A stretch of 64,000 nt of DNA from Okapia johnstoni (taxonomy: Eukaryota > Chordata > Mammalia > Artiodactyla > Giraffidae), in NCBI GenBank assembly GCA_024291935.2, contig CM044326.1:33045948-33109947 (forward strand). Reading direction: 5' to 3'. Shown here one piece after another: positions 10,590 to 22,089 of this stretch (positions are counted from its first letter, which is position 1; the number at the start of each line of letters is the position of its first letter). The notes under the pieces were generated by a model. That model saw nothing but the letters and a program-made list of their open reading frames with translations, searched no databases and was not told where the DNA came from. Both the position numbers and the translations under genes were made by a program.

Positions 10590-13320
10590 TCTGAGTGATG
10601 CCTCCTCTTTCCAGGGCAGTCCAGGGCCCAGCACCCGGCTCTGAGGCCCAAGTCCTGGCCTGCCCCGTCCGCTTCACTGTCAGCTGGGACCCTGCTGCGG
10701 CCCCCAGTCCTAGTCCGTGAACCTCTCTCTGCCCTCCTGCCTTAGCCCTGCCTGCCGGACCGGGATGGGCTGCTGGCAGAGCCCCAGCCTGAGCATCTAG
10801 AGGATTTATTTGGGGGCCTGAGGGGTGGAGCCTGGCACTTCAGCCTGTAGCCTGGAGGAGCTTTGGATGCTGGGGGGAAGGGCAGGAATCCAGAAATTTG
10901 GTACTTTTCCAGCTCCGCCCCCGAAAGCCATTTCCTCCTCTTCCAAGCAGCTTCTCCCTGTTGCCTCCCCCTCCCACCCTAACACCTACTCTTGTTTCCT
11001 AAATCACTTTTCTGCTCTGCTTCCTTCCTTTCCAGCCTCCCCAGGCCTGGCCCTGCATCCCTCCCAGGGAGCCCCAGGGCCCCCCCAGTCCACTCCAGAA
11101 CCCTCGGTGCCCTAGTTCCTGGGCCTCCCCTGGCGGGTCCCCAAACAGGAAAGTGGTAGCCTGTTCCAGTCTTTTGGTCTGCCTCCCGGCTGCTGCCGTC
11201 CCCACCCGCTATCTCGCTTGGGGGTCCCACCGTAGGTGGGTGGGCACCCTAGGTAGGGGTGAGCCCGCCGCCCCTGGGCTTGTCCGCTCCAGCTCCTCAG
11301 TTCACCGAGTCTGCTGCCCCCTGCTGGCCAAGGCTGCCACTGCATAATCAGCCGCACAGACCTGACCCTCCTGGGGTTACCCTATCACTGGGAAAAGCCC
11401 CAAATGGCCTCCCCGCCCCGGGGCTGGCAGTCATGCCTACTACAAACTATGGGCTCTCATGTCCCAGGGGCAGCTTGTCAACCTAGACCCCGGGGCCCAG
11501 GTCAAGGAGGTTGGGACAGCAGTGGAGTACCAGGCATGCCCTGGGCATAAGAGGGCAAGCTCTCTGGCAAGGGCCTCTGCACCATCCTGGGGGTCCTTGA
11601 CTAGCCTGCGGGCCAGGGCCCAGTTCTGTGCTAGCCCTCTCGCCATGAAGTTCCAGGTCAGGGGCACGTATCAGGCAGGACTCCGCTTCTCAGCTTCCTC
11701 TTCAGCTACGGTCCCCTCCAGCAAGTGGGGGCTGGACCAGGCCAGGCAGTGCTTTGCAGATGGTAGTCTGGTGACTCAGAGCAGAAGGCATGGAAGCGCG
11801 CCCCTCTGTGAAGGCCTCTCCCTGCTGAAGGGGGCTTGAGCAGCTCAGAAGAGGCAGCAGCAGGGTGGGAGGCCTCCCTGCTGGGCCAGGAGCTGCCAGT
11901 GTGGCTGTGTTGCCACCATCTGAGTGGCCAGCAGGCAGGGTTCCAGGCCTGTCTGCCTGTGTCCACCCTGAGGCCCTTGCCTGTGTGCTCCCTCCAGCTG
12001 AAGGCCCCCTGCTTGTTCAGGGCCCCCTCGGGTGCAGGCTCAGGAATGACTGTGCGTGGGTACCTGAGGAGCCTGGCCTGGCAGGCATGTCGCTTCCTGA
12101 TAAAGAGAATGTCCAACACCTTCGCCACCTACACTGTCCGATGGGATGCGGCCCGAACTAGCAGTGACCACACCAAAGGAGCTGGAACTTCAAGTCACCC
12201 TGTGCGGGCGTGTCACCAGGAAGGCCGGGTGGGCAGGGCTCAGAGCAGGATTTCTTAGGAGACAGTAAAGTCAACACCCTCGGAGCCTCACCCTCTTGCC
12301 CGCAGCTGGGGTGGGGCACACACCACACTGGGGCCCTCAGGAACTGGGTCAAGCTCCCTGGGACCCTGTAAGGAGAAGTGTCTTCCGCAGGCTCAGAGCT
12401 ACCCTGACTCAAAGCCACTGCTGCTCCCTTGGCCACTCCTTTTCTCCCTTTCTACTGAGCTCGAACTTGTAAGCTGCACTATTTTTGGAACAGACACAGC
12501 TGACGATACAGCAGCGAGAGCGCTTCCGCTCAGCCGTCCGTGGACCCTTCAGCCCGAGTCCCTACCACCTCGCCCCCTTTCCTCTGGATTCAAGAGACCT
12601 TTACACCAGGCGATTTTAGTATCCCTTGAAACTACGGTCAAGCATGGGAAGTCTAAGAAATGCCCAGCCATTAGACAATACACACTTGTCTTCATTCCGC
12701 ATCTGGAGTGGAAGTCGCCCAGGAGCACTAGAGTGCCCCACACATGCAGTGCAGCCAGGGCCTGGCCAGGACGCCCCCTCCCCACGGGCCAACAGCGGGC
12801 GGGAGGAGGGGGTGCTCGCTGCCGCCCGCCTCTAGATGCCAGCAGTCTCACTCACCCTGCTCGGGACAAGGGAAAGAAAATCTCTCTCTAGGCACTGCCA
12901 AGTGTTGTCCCCTGGGGGCCCAGATCGCCCTCAGCTCCTTCAAGAACCACTGCCCCGCAGAAATGCCATCCCTCACAACAGGGGAGAGCGGCTCAGGACT
13001 CCAACAATAAAGGGTTGGCTACGAAACTGGGCCACCTCCCTCCCTCGATGTGTCGCCACGCGGGCGTGGAGAACTTGGTGAGCCGGTGACATGCTTAAAA
13101 CAGCAGAAGTGTAAAAGCAGGTTATAAAACAGCTTGTCCTTGTGGGATCCCACACGGATCGCGGATGGAAAAATCCCGGAGAACAGTAGTCGGCTGTGGG
13201 TGGCGGGGTAACAGGTGACTTCCTTCTTTATACTTTCTTTTCCAGATTTTCTACAGTGAACATGTATTCCTTATATAAATAGCTGAAACTATTTTTTTTG
13301 AGTGGTTTAAAATAAATGCT
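10590..13320. other. CKB-MARK3 spacer, left part: no gene recognised
   Basis: GC-rich unique-looking sequence after the CKB poly(A) site. Several overlapping open frames of up to about 140 codons occur on both strands, as expected in GC-rich DNA, but none resembles a known family and none has a convincing exon structure. The last 200 bases become AT-rich and repeat-like without a family I can name. Confidence 0.45.
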
Positions 13321-13639
13321 CCAAGGTGTCCTAGTTGGTGGGAGCCCTGAGGCTTCTCTCCTCACTCAGTACTGAGGGGAGCTCTTGTCTCCCGGGGGCA
13401 TCGCCGCCTTAAGCACTCCAGCCCTGCCCTTGGACTCAGTTTGTCTTTCTGTTGTTTCAGGGACAAACTGTTGAGTGAGGTCTTCCCCCTCCGGTTGGAA
13501 GGATTTAGGCCTCAACTCTGGTTGCTTGTTCCCCTGACTGGCGCTTGATCCTTTCCTCGACTAATCCAAGGGGCCTCCTGAGGCTAACCAACCTGGCAGA
13601 CTTTAGGTGCTCACAGGGACCCCGCTGTTGACACTGGGA

Positions 13640-13890
13640 GAATGTCAGGACAAATAAGTACCATCAGCCAGGACCCATCAGACCCCTGTCAAGCCATCCC
13701 AATAAAACACGGGAGCAACTGCAAGCATTCAGATGGACTCCTGCTAGGAAGCATATTAGCTAATTGGGGAACATTTAGACAGGATAGGGCAAAAAATATT
13801 GGGTCATTAAATTACAACACCATCTTGCAGCTGGTCTTATTTTGTAAAAGAAAAGGCAAATGGGGCGGGAAGTCCCATTCATCTAAATAT
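13640..13890 (+). pseudogene. Endogenous retrovirus remnant, gag-like fragment
   Basis: An open stretch from 13642 contains a motif resembling the matrix region of mammalian gammaretrovirus-like gag proteins (LLLGSILANW, then a hydrophobic segment ending in a basic KRKGKW). It is cut off by a Bov-tA SINE. The assignment is by weak resemblance only. It is a decayed copy without an intact frame. Confidence 0.35.
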
Positions 13891-13894
13891 TCAA

Positions 13895-14086
13895 ATGAAA
13901 ATCAAAGTCACTCAGTCCTGTTGGACTCTGCAATCCCATCGACTATACAGTCTATAGAATTCTCCAGGCCAGAACACTGGAGTAGGTAGTATATCCCTTC
14001 TCCAGCAGATCTTCCAGACCCAGGAATTGAACTGGGGTCTCCTGCATTGCAGGCGGATTCTTTACCAACTATTAGGGAAGCAAGAT
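13895..14086 (-). mobile_element. Bov-tA SINE, antisense
   Basis: The reverse complement shows the Bov-tA tRNA-like head (GCCTGCAATGCAGGAGACC), then the body with ACTCCAGTGTTCTGGCC. It is moderately diverged. Confidence 0.85.
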
Positions 14087-14363
14087 CCTATTCCAAAATC
14101 CGAGTCTAGAGAACCGCTTGGTGTGCGTGGCTCACCCGTCCCCCCACAGGAGGGCGATGTTTTAGATGATCCCCTTATGAGTCAACCTCCCTGAGGTCCA
14201 CAACTGGGAGGTCCTAACTGGGGGTATCCCAATTCTGAAGGGGTGACAGTCTTCCAGACCATTTACCCCTAATGTCCCATCTGGGGAGCTGGAGACTCCA
14301 GACTCCTATAAATAAGCTCATGGATATGGCCTTTGGAATACTTTACAGTCTAGATAGCGAAGA

Positions 14364-14572
14364 AGGGGCTACCCTAGTGGCTCAGATGGTAAAGAATCCG
14401 CCTGCAAAGCAGATGTGGGTTCCATCCCTGGGTTGGGTAGATCCCCTGGAGAAGGGAATGGCAACCCACTCCAGTATTCTTGCCCAGAGAATTCCATGGC
14501 CCGAGGAGACTGGCGGGCTACAGTCCATGGGGTTGCGAAGAACTGGACCTGACTATTTCTCTTTTTCTTAAA
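14364..14572 (+). mobile_element. Bov-tA SINE, sense
   Basis: Shows the diagnostic order: GTGGCTCAGATGGTAAAG, AATCCGCCTGCAAAGCAG, GGAGAAGGGAATGGCAACCC, ACTCCAGTATTCTTGCC, then the end CTACAGTCCATGGGGTTGCG. With the antisense copy at 13895-14086 it forms an inverted SINE pair. Confidence 0.9.
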
Positions 14573-15480
14573 GGGGGAGAAGAGACGAAAAGGATTCACG
14601 GACATGAAAAAGCCTAATCATGGGCAGCAACCTTAACCTCAGCACCACCTCAGGTATATGCATCCTTGTGAAGACCCATGCTGAGGATAGGACCCAGGAG
14701 GCCTGGATCAGAGCCACTGTCTCACTGAGAAAACATGTTTTAAGTGTGAACAAGAGGGCCACTGGAAGCGTGACCATCGCCAGTCCTGAAGGGATATATC
14801 AGGGCTCTCAAACCAATGATAGCTGAGAGGACCAAAGGCTGACAGGGCCCAGGGCCTCCCCGTCTCCCAAAGAACACCTGGAGAAGCCTCAGGTAAGCCT
14901 TGAGATGGCTGGTAGGAAAGTTTTCTGAGTGGATATGGGGGCTGAATGACCTCCTTCCCAGTTCTGTAAGATGATGGGGACTGATGGAAAGCCCCAAACC
15001 AAGTGCTGCTCATGCCTGAGTGCACTACCCGCTTGTTGGGAAATGGACTTGCTCACTGAATTCCAGGGAACAGTAGTTTGGAGACGCTCAAAGGAAAGGT
15101 ACCCACCAAGGAAAAGTTATTCCTGGTGGGGAGGGGAGCATGCTCAGTCCCAAGCGAGAGGTCTCCGTTCCGCCCCATCCAAGCTGTCAGATTACAGGCT
15201 GCTAACCTGGTTCACAGTGCTGGAAGGAAAGGTGGCTTTCTTCTGCACCCAGACTCGCAACACCACTTTGCCTTCGAGATCCAGACACTGCAGTGCCATG
15301 AACGCTTCCACTACATGTGTATAAAACTCAAGCCACAGGATACGAATGGAAACAAGGAAAAAGTCTGGCAAAAAACTGTCCCGGTACCCTTAAAAATGGC
15401 ATTCCATGGGGCTATAGACAAGACTCCTTACATCAAAGGCCAGATTGAGGGCCATACAAAATTGTAAATAATTACCAAAA
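14573..15480 (+). pseudogene. Endogenous retrovirus remnant with degenerate zinc-knuckle
   Basis: At about 14736-14777 a frame shows Cys-X2-Cys-X4-His spacing followed by a basic patch, as in a retroviral nucleocapsid zinc knuckle, but the last cysteine is replaced and stops follow soon after. The sequence to about 15480 has broken frames and no recognisable pol core. I read it as internal sequence of the same decayed provirus as the fragment at 13640. Confidence is limited because it rests on one short motif. Confidence 0.35.
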
Positions 15481-15727
15481 TGGGAGGCCGATGGTCTGAC
15501 TAAACTAACTGTACCTGACAGGAATTTAGGGGGACGGCTTCTCCCCTAAGTCAAATGAAGAAAAGTAAAACATTCCAACATGCGTGAACGGGTGTGTCAG
15601 TCTCTCAATATCATTGAGGTAGCCATCTAATTCTCTTTGAAACAGAAAGAAAAAATTGTCCTTGTCAGATCTTCACAGAACTAGAGGTGTGGCTCTAAAA
15701 GTAATCCAAAACCCACCAATCCTTTTC

Positions 15728-16740
15728 AGCTCACTTCAGTTCAGTCGCTCAGTCGTGCGATCCCATGAACCACAGCACGCCAGGCCTCCCTGTCCATCAC
15801 CAACTCCCAGAGTCCACCCAAACCCATGTCCATTGAGCCGGTGATGCCATCCAACCGTCTCATCCTCTGTCGTCCCCTTCTTCTCCAGCCCTCAATCTTG
15901 CCCAGCATCAAGGCCTTTTCAAATGTCAGCTCTTCACATCAGGTGGCCAAAGTATTAGAGTTTCAGCTTCAGCATCAGTCCTTCCAATGAACACCCAGGA
16001 TTGATCTCCTTTAGAATGGACTGGTTGGATCTCCTTGCAGTGCAAGGGACTCTCAAGAGTCTTCTCCAACACCACAGTTCAAAAGCATCAATTCTTCCGC
16101 ACTCAGCTTTCTTTCTCACATCCATACATGACTATTGGAAAAACCATAGCCTTGACTAGACGGACATTTGTTGGCAAAGTAATGTCTCTGCTTTTCAATA
16201 TTCTGTCTAGGTTGGTCATAACTTTCCTTCCAAGGAGTAAGCGTCTTTTAATTTCATGGCTGCAATCACCATCTGCAGTGATTTTGGAGCCCAGAAAAAT
16301 AAAGTCAGCCTGTTTCCCCATCTATTTGCCATGAAGTGATGGGACCAGATGCCATGATCTTAGTTTTCTGAATGTTGAGCTTTAAGCCAACTTTTTCACT
16401 CTCCTCTTTCACTTTCATCAAGAGGCTCTTTAGTTCATCTTCACTTTCTGCAGTAAGGGTGGTATCATCTGCATATCTGAGATTATTGATATTTCTCCCA
16501 GCAATCTTGATTCCAGCTTGTGCTTCCTCCAGCCCAGCGTTTCTCATGATGTACTCTGCATATAAGTTAAATAAGCAGAGTGACAATATATAGCCTTGAT
16601 GTACTCCTTTTCCTATTTGGAACCAGTCTGTTGTTCCATGTCCAGTTCTAACTGTTGCTTCCTGACCTGCACACAGGTTTCTCAAGAGGCAGGTCAGGTG
16701 GTCTGGTATTCCCATCTCTTTCAGAATTTCCCAGTTTATT
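15728..16740 (-). mobile_element. BovB LINE 3' part, antisense, with reverse transcriptase remnant
   Basis: The minus strand carries the 3' third of BovB. The right side encodes part of the reverse transcriptase (16715-16305), beginning GIPDHLTCLLRNLCAGQEAT, with the catalytic YADD in NNLRYADDTTL. Further left come DFIFLGSKITADGDCSHEIK and KAMVFPIVMYGCE. The 3' end near 15728-15745 is the ACTGAA-type BovB terminus. Small indels split the frame, so no enzyme is made. BovB is known for horizontal transfer between squamates and ruminants. Confidence 0.92.
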
Positions 16741-17300
16741 CCACGTCCAAGGTCAGGAGCGGCAGCTGAGAGGAGCTACCCCACGTCCAAGGTAAGGAGC
16801 AGCGGCTGCGATTTGCTGTAGCAGCCGTGAAGAGATACCCTATGTCCAAGGTAAGAGAAACCCAAGTAAGACGGTAAGTATTGAGAGAGGGCATCAGAGG
16901 GCAGAGAGACTGAAACCACAATCTCAGACAACTAGCCAATCTGATCACACGGACCACAGCCTTGTCTAACTCAATGAAACTAAGGCATGCCGTGTGGGGC
17001 CACCCAAGACGGATAGGTCATGGTGGAGAGGTCTGAGAATGTGGTCCACTGGGGAAGGGAATGGCAAACCACTTCAGTCTTCTTGCCTTGAGAACCCCAT
17101 GAACAGTATGAAAAGGCAAAAAGATAGGACACTGAAAGAGGAACTCCCCAGGTCGGGAGTAATATGCTACTGCACATCAGTGGAGAAATCACTCTAGAAA
17201 GAATGAAGAGACGGAGCCAAAGCAAAAACAACACCCAGTTGTGGATGGGACTGGTGACAGAAGCAAGGTGTAAAGAGCAACACTGCATTGGAACCAATCC
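16741..17300 (+). mobile_element. BovB LINE 5'-ward segment, inverted relative to its 3' part
   Basis: This block is BovB in sense orientation, from the region upstream of the reverse transcriptase: repeated CCACGTCCAAGGT units, AGAGAAACCCAAGTAAGACG, GAATGGCAAACCACTTCAG, GAACCCCATGAACAGTATGA and GAATGAAGAGACGGAGCC. It abuts the antisense 3' part at about 16740, so the two halves point away from each other. Confidence 0.85.
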
Positions 17301-17505
17301 TTTTACCACTCCCAAAACCTTGCCTATTGATCTTAAAAAAGTATTAAGATTAAAGAAAGGGGAAACAAAGTCATCCTGGGAGGAGCTTGCCTGTGTCTTT
17401 GAGATACAAATTTCGCTACCTAGTTTTCTCCAGGATCTCTTATCTCTGCCATCTTTTTAAAATACAAAAAAGTGGAATCACTTGTTGGACTTAGTATGAA
17501 TAGAA

Positions 17506-17703
17506 TGCCCTTGTGGCTCAGCTGGTAAAGAATCTGCCTGCAAAGCCAGAGACCTGGGTTCAATCCCTGTGTTGGGAAGATCCCCTGGAGAAGGCAAAGG
17601 CAACCCATTCCAGTATTCTGGCCTGGAAAATTTTTGTTAGAGCTACAGTCCAAGGGGTCACGAGTTGAACACGACTGAGCGACTCTCACTTTCACTTTCA
17701 GAT
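17506..17703 (+). mobile_element. Bov-tA SINE, sense
   Basis: Contains TTGTGGCTCAGCTGGTAAAG, GACCTGGGTTCAATCCCTG, GATCCCCTGGAGAAGGC and ACACGACTGAGCGACTCTC at the 3' end. Confidence 0.9.
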
Positions 17704-17767
17704 TTAAAAAAACGGACATGCCACAAGCAGCACAGGTTTACTGTGCAACACAGAACTATAGTCAACA

Positions 17768-17993
17768 TCTTGTTCTGTTCTTAGTTGCTCAGTCATCTCC
17801 GATTCTTTGTGACCCCATGGTCTGTAGCCCACCAGGCTCCTCTGTCCATGGGGATTTCTCCAACACAATCCAATCCACTAGAGTGGGTTGCCATGCTCTC
17901 CTCCAGGGGATCTTCCTAACCCAGGGATTGAATCCAGGTCTCCCACATTGCAGGCAGATTCTTTACCAGCTGAGCTACCAGGGAAGCCCCAAT
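17768..17993 (-). mobile_element. Bov-tA SINE, antisense
   Basis: The reverse complement begins GGGCTTCCCTGGTAGCTCAG (17993 leftwards) and keeps the CTGGAGGAGAGCATGGCAAC body. It faces the copy at 17506 as an inverted pair separated by about 65 bp. Confidence 0.9.
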
Positions 17994-18352
17994 ATCTTGT
18001 AATAACCTACAATGGGAAATAATTTCAAAAATAATATATGTATATGTTTATCACCAAAAAAAATTCTACTTTTTGAAAATAAGTAATATTTATCTTTTTG
18101 CCAGGTTTTCTAAATGTCCTCTGGACATCCAATAACAGGGAACAAGATACATTTTAAATATATTTGTGTAGGATATAAGATTGAAATGATTTTTGCTATA
18201 TCTATTTTTGTTTCCTCGTTGTTACGTGTCTAATGGTTTATGATGTCTATCTTCTCTGTGAATTGTACCTTTTATCATTAAAAATATTCATCTTTGTTTT
18301 GTTAAAAATAATAAAATGCAAATTTTGAAAGAGGGAGTAAATAATTTGGAAC

Positions 18353-18556
18353 AGGGACTTTTCCGATGGTCCAGTGGTCCAGAATCTGCCTTGCAAAGCA
18401 GGGGATGCAGGTCTGATCCTGGTCAGAGAACTAAGATCTGACAAGCCACGGAAAAACTAAGCCCCCACACCAAAACTAGAGTCTGCGTGTGGCAACAAAA
18501 GATCCCATGTGCTTCAACTAATAACCCACATAGCCAAATTTAAACAAATTAGTAAC
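18353..18556 (+). mobile_element. CHR-type SINE with 10-bp target-site duplication
   Basis: The head GGGACTTTTCCGATGGTCCA is followed by TCTGCCTTGCAAAGCAGGGG and the body GTGTGGCAACAAAAGATCCC. The direct repeat AATTTGGAAC flanks it at 18343-18352 and 18557-18566, which defines the insertion precisely. Confidence 0.88.
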
Positions 18557-18566
18557 AATTTGGAAC

Positions 18567-19427
18567 TTGTCAAGGACAAATAAAAATCGTAAGCATTTTC
18601 CATAAATATTAGTAGAAAGGGTTTAGCCAGTGAGACAAATAAGCTTGATTTGTTCCATCTGCCAGAAACTCAATTTTAATCCAACCTCTTTTGCAGACTA
18701 ATGGGTTTATACTGCTGTACCTGACTCACGGCTGAAATTTTAGAACAGGAACTAGGAGGTCTCTGTGTTTCCCTGTTCAAATGTATCTATATGTGTCCTG
18801 TAGATGTTAAGGAACTGCCAAAAATTAATTTGTAAAATTGACTTAAAGAAAATTAAGCGCTTATATAAATTCTCAGAAAATAATCTGGCCAGAATGAACT
18901 TCAGTTTCACATCATCTGGAAAATATTTAGTACTAAATTGATGTCATCAATGTTATGTACAATGGTTTACTAGACCTTGTATCTATTGCTGATGTGTCAG
19001 CAAGAAAAATAACTCAACATGGAAAAAACTTTTAAGGAAAGCGTGTGTTTTCAGTAAGAGGCGTGAGGAATGAAAAAATACTGCAAAGAGTTATGTACAA
19101 TCGGGATTTTCTAAGATTGGACTGAGTTTAGCTGGGTAAATGGATTTTGGGAGAGCCCCTGAGGTATCCCAAAGAGAAATATCTAACTAGTATTATTTAG
19201 TATGTTGGGAGTGAGGTAAAGTAACACCTGGATTTGGTTTTTCTTTCTGTTAAAAGGGAACAAAGTCTCCCTGGAATGCCTTTTACCTTCTGACCAGGGA
19301 CAGAATCCCTGCCCCCAACACCGGAAGTGCAGAATCTTAGCCACGGGACCACCAGGGGAGTCCTGGAAGGCCTCTGATAACAGATTATGTAACTCATCTA
19401 TATTTGCTTTTGAGATCTCTTGTAACT
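18567..19427. other. Unassigned AT-rich sequence, possibly retroviral interior
   Basis: No intact gene. The right part (about 19140-19200) shares a block with the sequence at about 21410-21475, both ahead of LTR-like copies (CCCTGAGGTATCCC... versus CCCTGAGACATCTC..., each followed by AGAGAAATAT and TATTATTTAG). This suggests the interiors of two related elements. Confidence 0.35.
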
Positions 19428-19637
19428 TTAAATGTTGGTCACTCAATCCTGTCCAACTCTGTGACCCCATGGATTGTAGTCTACCACGCTCCTCTGTCCA
19501 TGGAATTCTCCAGGCAAGAATACTGGAGTGGGTCGCCATTTCCTTCTCCAGGGGATCTTCCCAACCCAGGGACTGAACCCAGGATGCCTGAATTGCAAGC
19601 AGATTCTTTACTGTCTGAGCTACCAGTGAAGCAAATA
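19428..19637 (-). mobile_element. Bov-tA SINE, antisense
   Basis: The reverse complement runs from the tRNA-like head GCTTCACTGGTAGCTCAGAC (19634 leftwards) through CTGGAGAAGGAAATGGCGAC and ACTCCAGTATTCTTGCCTGG to the 3' body at 19430. Confidence 0.9.
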
Positions 19638-19838
19638 AATATTGTCTCATAGTTTAACAGGAGGGAAAGCGGCAGGGCACACCTTTTGAAAGAATGACAT
19701 CGCCCAAGGACACAACATAAACCGATTAGAATCAAAAAGGACCAAGACTAGACCTCAACCAACCAGTGAAGTGACACACCCAGAGGGGCCGTGGCAGCTC
19801 CAAGGCCCTGTTCAAGGTCCAAGGAGTGGGCAGTTCCC

Positions 19839-20858
19839 AAAAAACATCTACTTCTGCTTTATTGACTATGCCAAAGTCTCTGACTGTGTGGATCAAAACA
19901 AACTGGAAAATGCTCAGGAGATGGGAATACCAGACCATCTTACCTGCCTCCTGAGAAATCTGTATGCTAGTCAAGAAGCAACAGTTATACCAGATGTGGA
20001 ACACACTGGTTCCAAATTGGGAAAGGAATACGATAAGGTTGTATATTGTCACCCTGCTTATTTACCTTATATGCAGAGTACATCATGTGAAATACCAATA
20101 ATCTCAGATATGCAGATGATACCACCCTTATGGGAGAAAGAAGAACTAAAGAGCCTCTTGATGAAAGTCAAAGGAGAGAGTGAAAAAGCTGGCTTAGAAC
20201 TCAACATTCAGAAAACTAAGATCATGGCATCGAGGCCCATCACTTCATGGCAAATAGATGGGAAACAATGGAAACAGACTTTATTTTCTTGGGCTCCAAA
20301 ATCACTGCAGATGGTGACTGCAGCCATGAAATTAAAAGATGCTTGCTCCTTGGAAGAAAAGCTATGGCCAACCTAGACAGCATGCTAAAAAGCAGAGAGA
20401 TTACTTTTCCAACAAAGGTCCCTCTAGTCAAAGCTATGGTTTTTCCAATAGTCATGTATGGATGTGAGAGTTGGACCATAAAGAAAGCTGAGCGCCTAAG
20501 AATTGATGCTTTTGAACTGTGGTGTTGGAGAAGACTCTTGAAAGTCTCTTGGACTGCAAGGAGATCCAACCAGTCCATCCTAAAGGAAATCAGTCTAGAA
20601 TATTCATTGGAAAGACTGATGCTAAAGCTAAAACTCCAATACTTCGGCCACCTGATGTGAAGAACTGACTCACTGGAAAAGACCCTGATGCTGGGAAAGA
20701 TTGAAGGCATCAGGGAGGAGAAGGGGACGACAGAGGATGAGATGGTTGGATGGCATCACGGACTCTATGGACATGAGTTTGAGTAGGCTCTGGGAGCCTG
20801 GCGTGCTGCAGTCCATGGGGTCGCAGAGTTGGATATGACTGAGCCACTGAACTGAAAT
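19839..20858 (+). mobile_element. BovB LINE 3' fragment, sense, inserted in LTR copy A
   Basis: Begins within the reverse transcriptase (translating as CFIDYAKVSDCVDQNKLENA), passes a frameshifted YADD region, then SKITADGDCSHEIKRCLLLG and VPLVKAMVFPIVMYGCESW, and ends at the ACTGAACTGAA terminus. It is 5'-truncated and frame-broken. Flanking GAGTGGGC with diverged continuation occurs at 19824 and 20859, a likely target-site duplication in the LTR. Confidence 0.9.
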
Positions 20859-21146
20859 GAGTGGGCTGTGGCCCAAATCCTGGAAATCTCCGCCCTTCCC
20901 CCAAATAGTTGGAATAATCTTCCCACTCATTAGCATATGAAATCACCCAGCCTATACAAACTAACCACACATTTCAAAGCCACACTCACCCTCTGCCATG
21001 GTCCACACTCTGTCTGTGGAGTGTACTTCTCTCTGAATCTGAATAAATCCACTTCTTACCTATCACTCTGTCTCACTGAATTCTTTGTGATGAGACATCA
21101 AGAACCTGAGCTTCATTAAGTCCTCAAACCAGGTACTGTGGGTTTT

Positions 21147-21336
21147 GGCTGGGTCTGAGTCCCAGCCATGTGGGGTTGAGTCTCAAGCAGAGTTCTGGCT
21201 GAGTTTGAGTACCAGCCATGTGGGTTTGAGTCTCAAGCAGAGTTCTGGCTGAGTTTGAGTACCAGCCATGTGGGTTTGAGTCCCAAACAGGGTTTTGGCT
21301 GGTTTTGAGTCCCAGCCACATGGGTTCAAGTCCCAA
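21147..21336. repeat. 50-bp tandem repeat in LTR copy A, about 3.8 units
   Basis: Units begin with GGCT at 21147, 21197, 21247 and 21297, an exact 50-bp period. Each contains a GAGT(C/A)CCAGCCATGTGGG core and a TTGAGTCTCAAGCAGAGTTC segment; units 2 and 3 are almost identical. It lies just downstream of the LTR poly(A) signal. Confidence 0.92.
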
Positions 21337-21537
21337 TCTGAGGTAAACGGTTTCAGCAGTGAGAGATCTTATTTGATCAAGTATTTTGAAACTTTCCGAC
21401 TTCAGCTAACTTTGGGATGCTTCAGAGGGACCCTGAGACATCTCAGAGAGAAATATTTAACTATTATTATTTAGCAGGTTAAATTACATGGAGAGCATTA
21501 TCACGAGTCATAATCCTACTTAAAAACATACTGTATG

Positions 21538-21640
21538 GGGCGTGGGAGGGAGGGGATATATGTATACATACAGCTAACTCACTTTGTAGTACAACATCGT
21601 AAGGCAACTCTACCCCAATAAAAAATTCTTAAATTTAAAA
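21538..21640 (+). mobile_element. Very short 5'-truncated L1 3' end
   Basis: About 100 bp resembling the artiodactyl L1 3' end (CTAACTCACTTTGTAGTACA, then CCCCAATAAAAAATTC). The near-identical ATACTGTATGG and ATATTGTATGG on the two sides look like a target-site duplication. Confidence 0.65.
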
Positions 21641-21654
21641 AATATATTGTATGG

Positions 21655-22088
21655 ATGTTATTAATGCAGAAACATGTCCTGGTATACTGCTAGAGCTCTA
21701 GTTGTTACCTTACAATGCTGTGTGTCATATCAGTGACTAAGCTTCCCTATCAATTACACTGTAATTAGACGTTTAACTGTGACTTTTAAGTCTTCTGTCG
21801 CTTATAGACCGTTATTGTACCCTGATGCTGTTACAAAAATGCTTCATCTTCAAAAATAGGAAGGCTATGGAAGCAGTTGTAACAATTCCACATCAAGATA
21901 ATGGCTGTGTGAGGACTGCAGCCCAAACAAGGAGCTGTCCTGCCCCTGGGCCCCTAGATCAGGCATCCAGAGATTTTCACTCCCTGACAGGCAGGGTCGA
22001 TGACCCTACTCGGCCCAGAAGCAGCTACAGAAGATGGACTGTTGTCCCGCTGCTTCCCATAAGAATGTGGGAGTAAATCTCTGAGGGG
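21655..22088 (+). pseudogene. Possible retroviral interior (3' end) before LTR copy B
   Basis: An open stretch of about 83 codons at 21825-22076 lies directly before LTR copy B, where the 3' end of env would be expected. The residues resemble no domain I can name, so the call rests on position only. Confidence 0.25.
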
Positions 22089-22089
22089 T

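Larger units (their letters stand above)
19660..21340 (+). repeat. Retroviral LTR, copy A, interrupted by BovB
   Basis: Two halves, about 19660-19838 and 20859-21340, align with copy B at 22090 across a BovB insertion. The right half shows LTR anatomy: ACTCATTAGCATATGAAATC, a TATA-like CTATACAAAC, a start-like CTCACCCTCTGCCATGGTCC, then AATAAA at 21042-21047, then a U5-like part with a 50-bp tandem repeat. No protein is encoded. The left limit is uncertain. Confidence 0.65.

Noticed and set aside
11459..12258. Frames of about 126-140 codons downstream of CKB
   Set aside because: Both strands are open over the same stretch, with no domain resemblance and no supporting splice or poly(A) signals.
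16103..16715. Reverse-transcriptase-like frames as a host gene
   Set aside because: They belong to a truncated, frame-broken BovB LINE.
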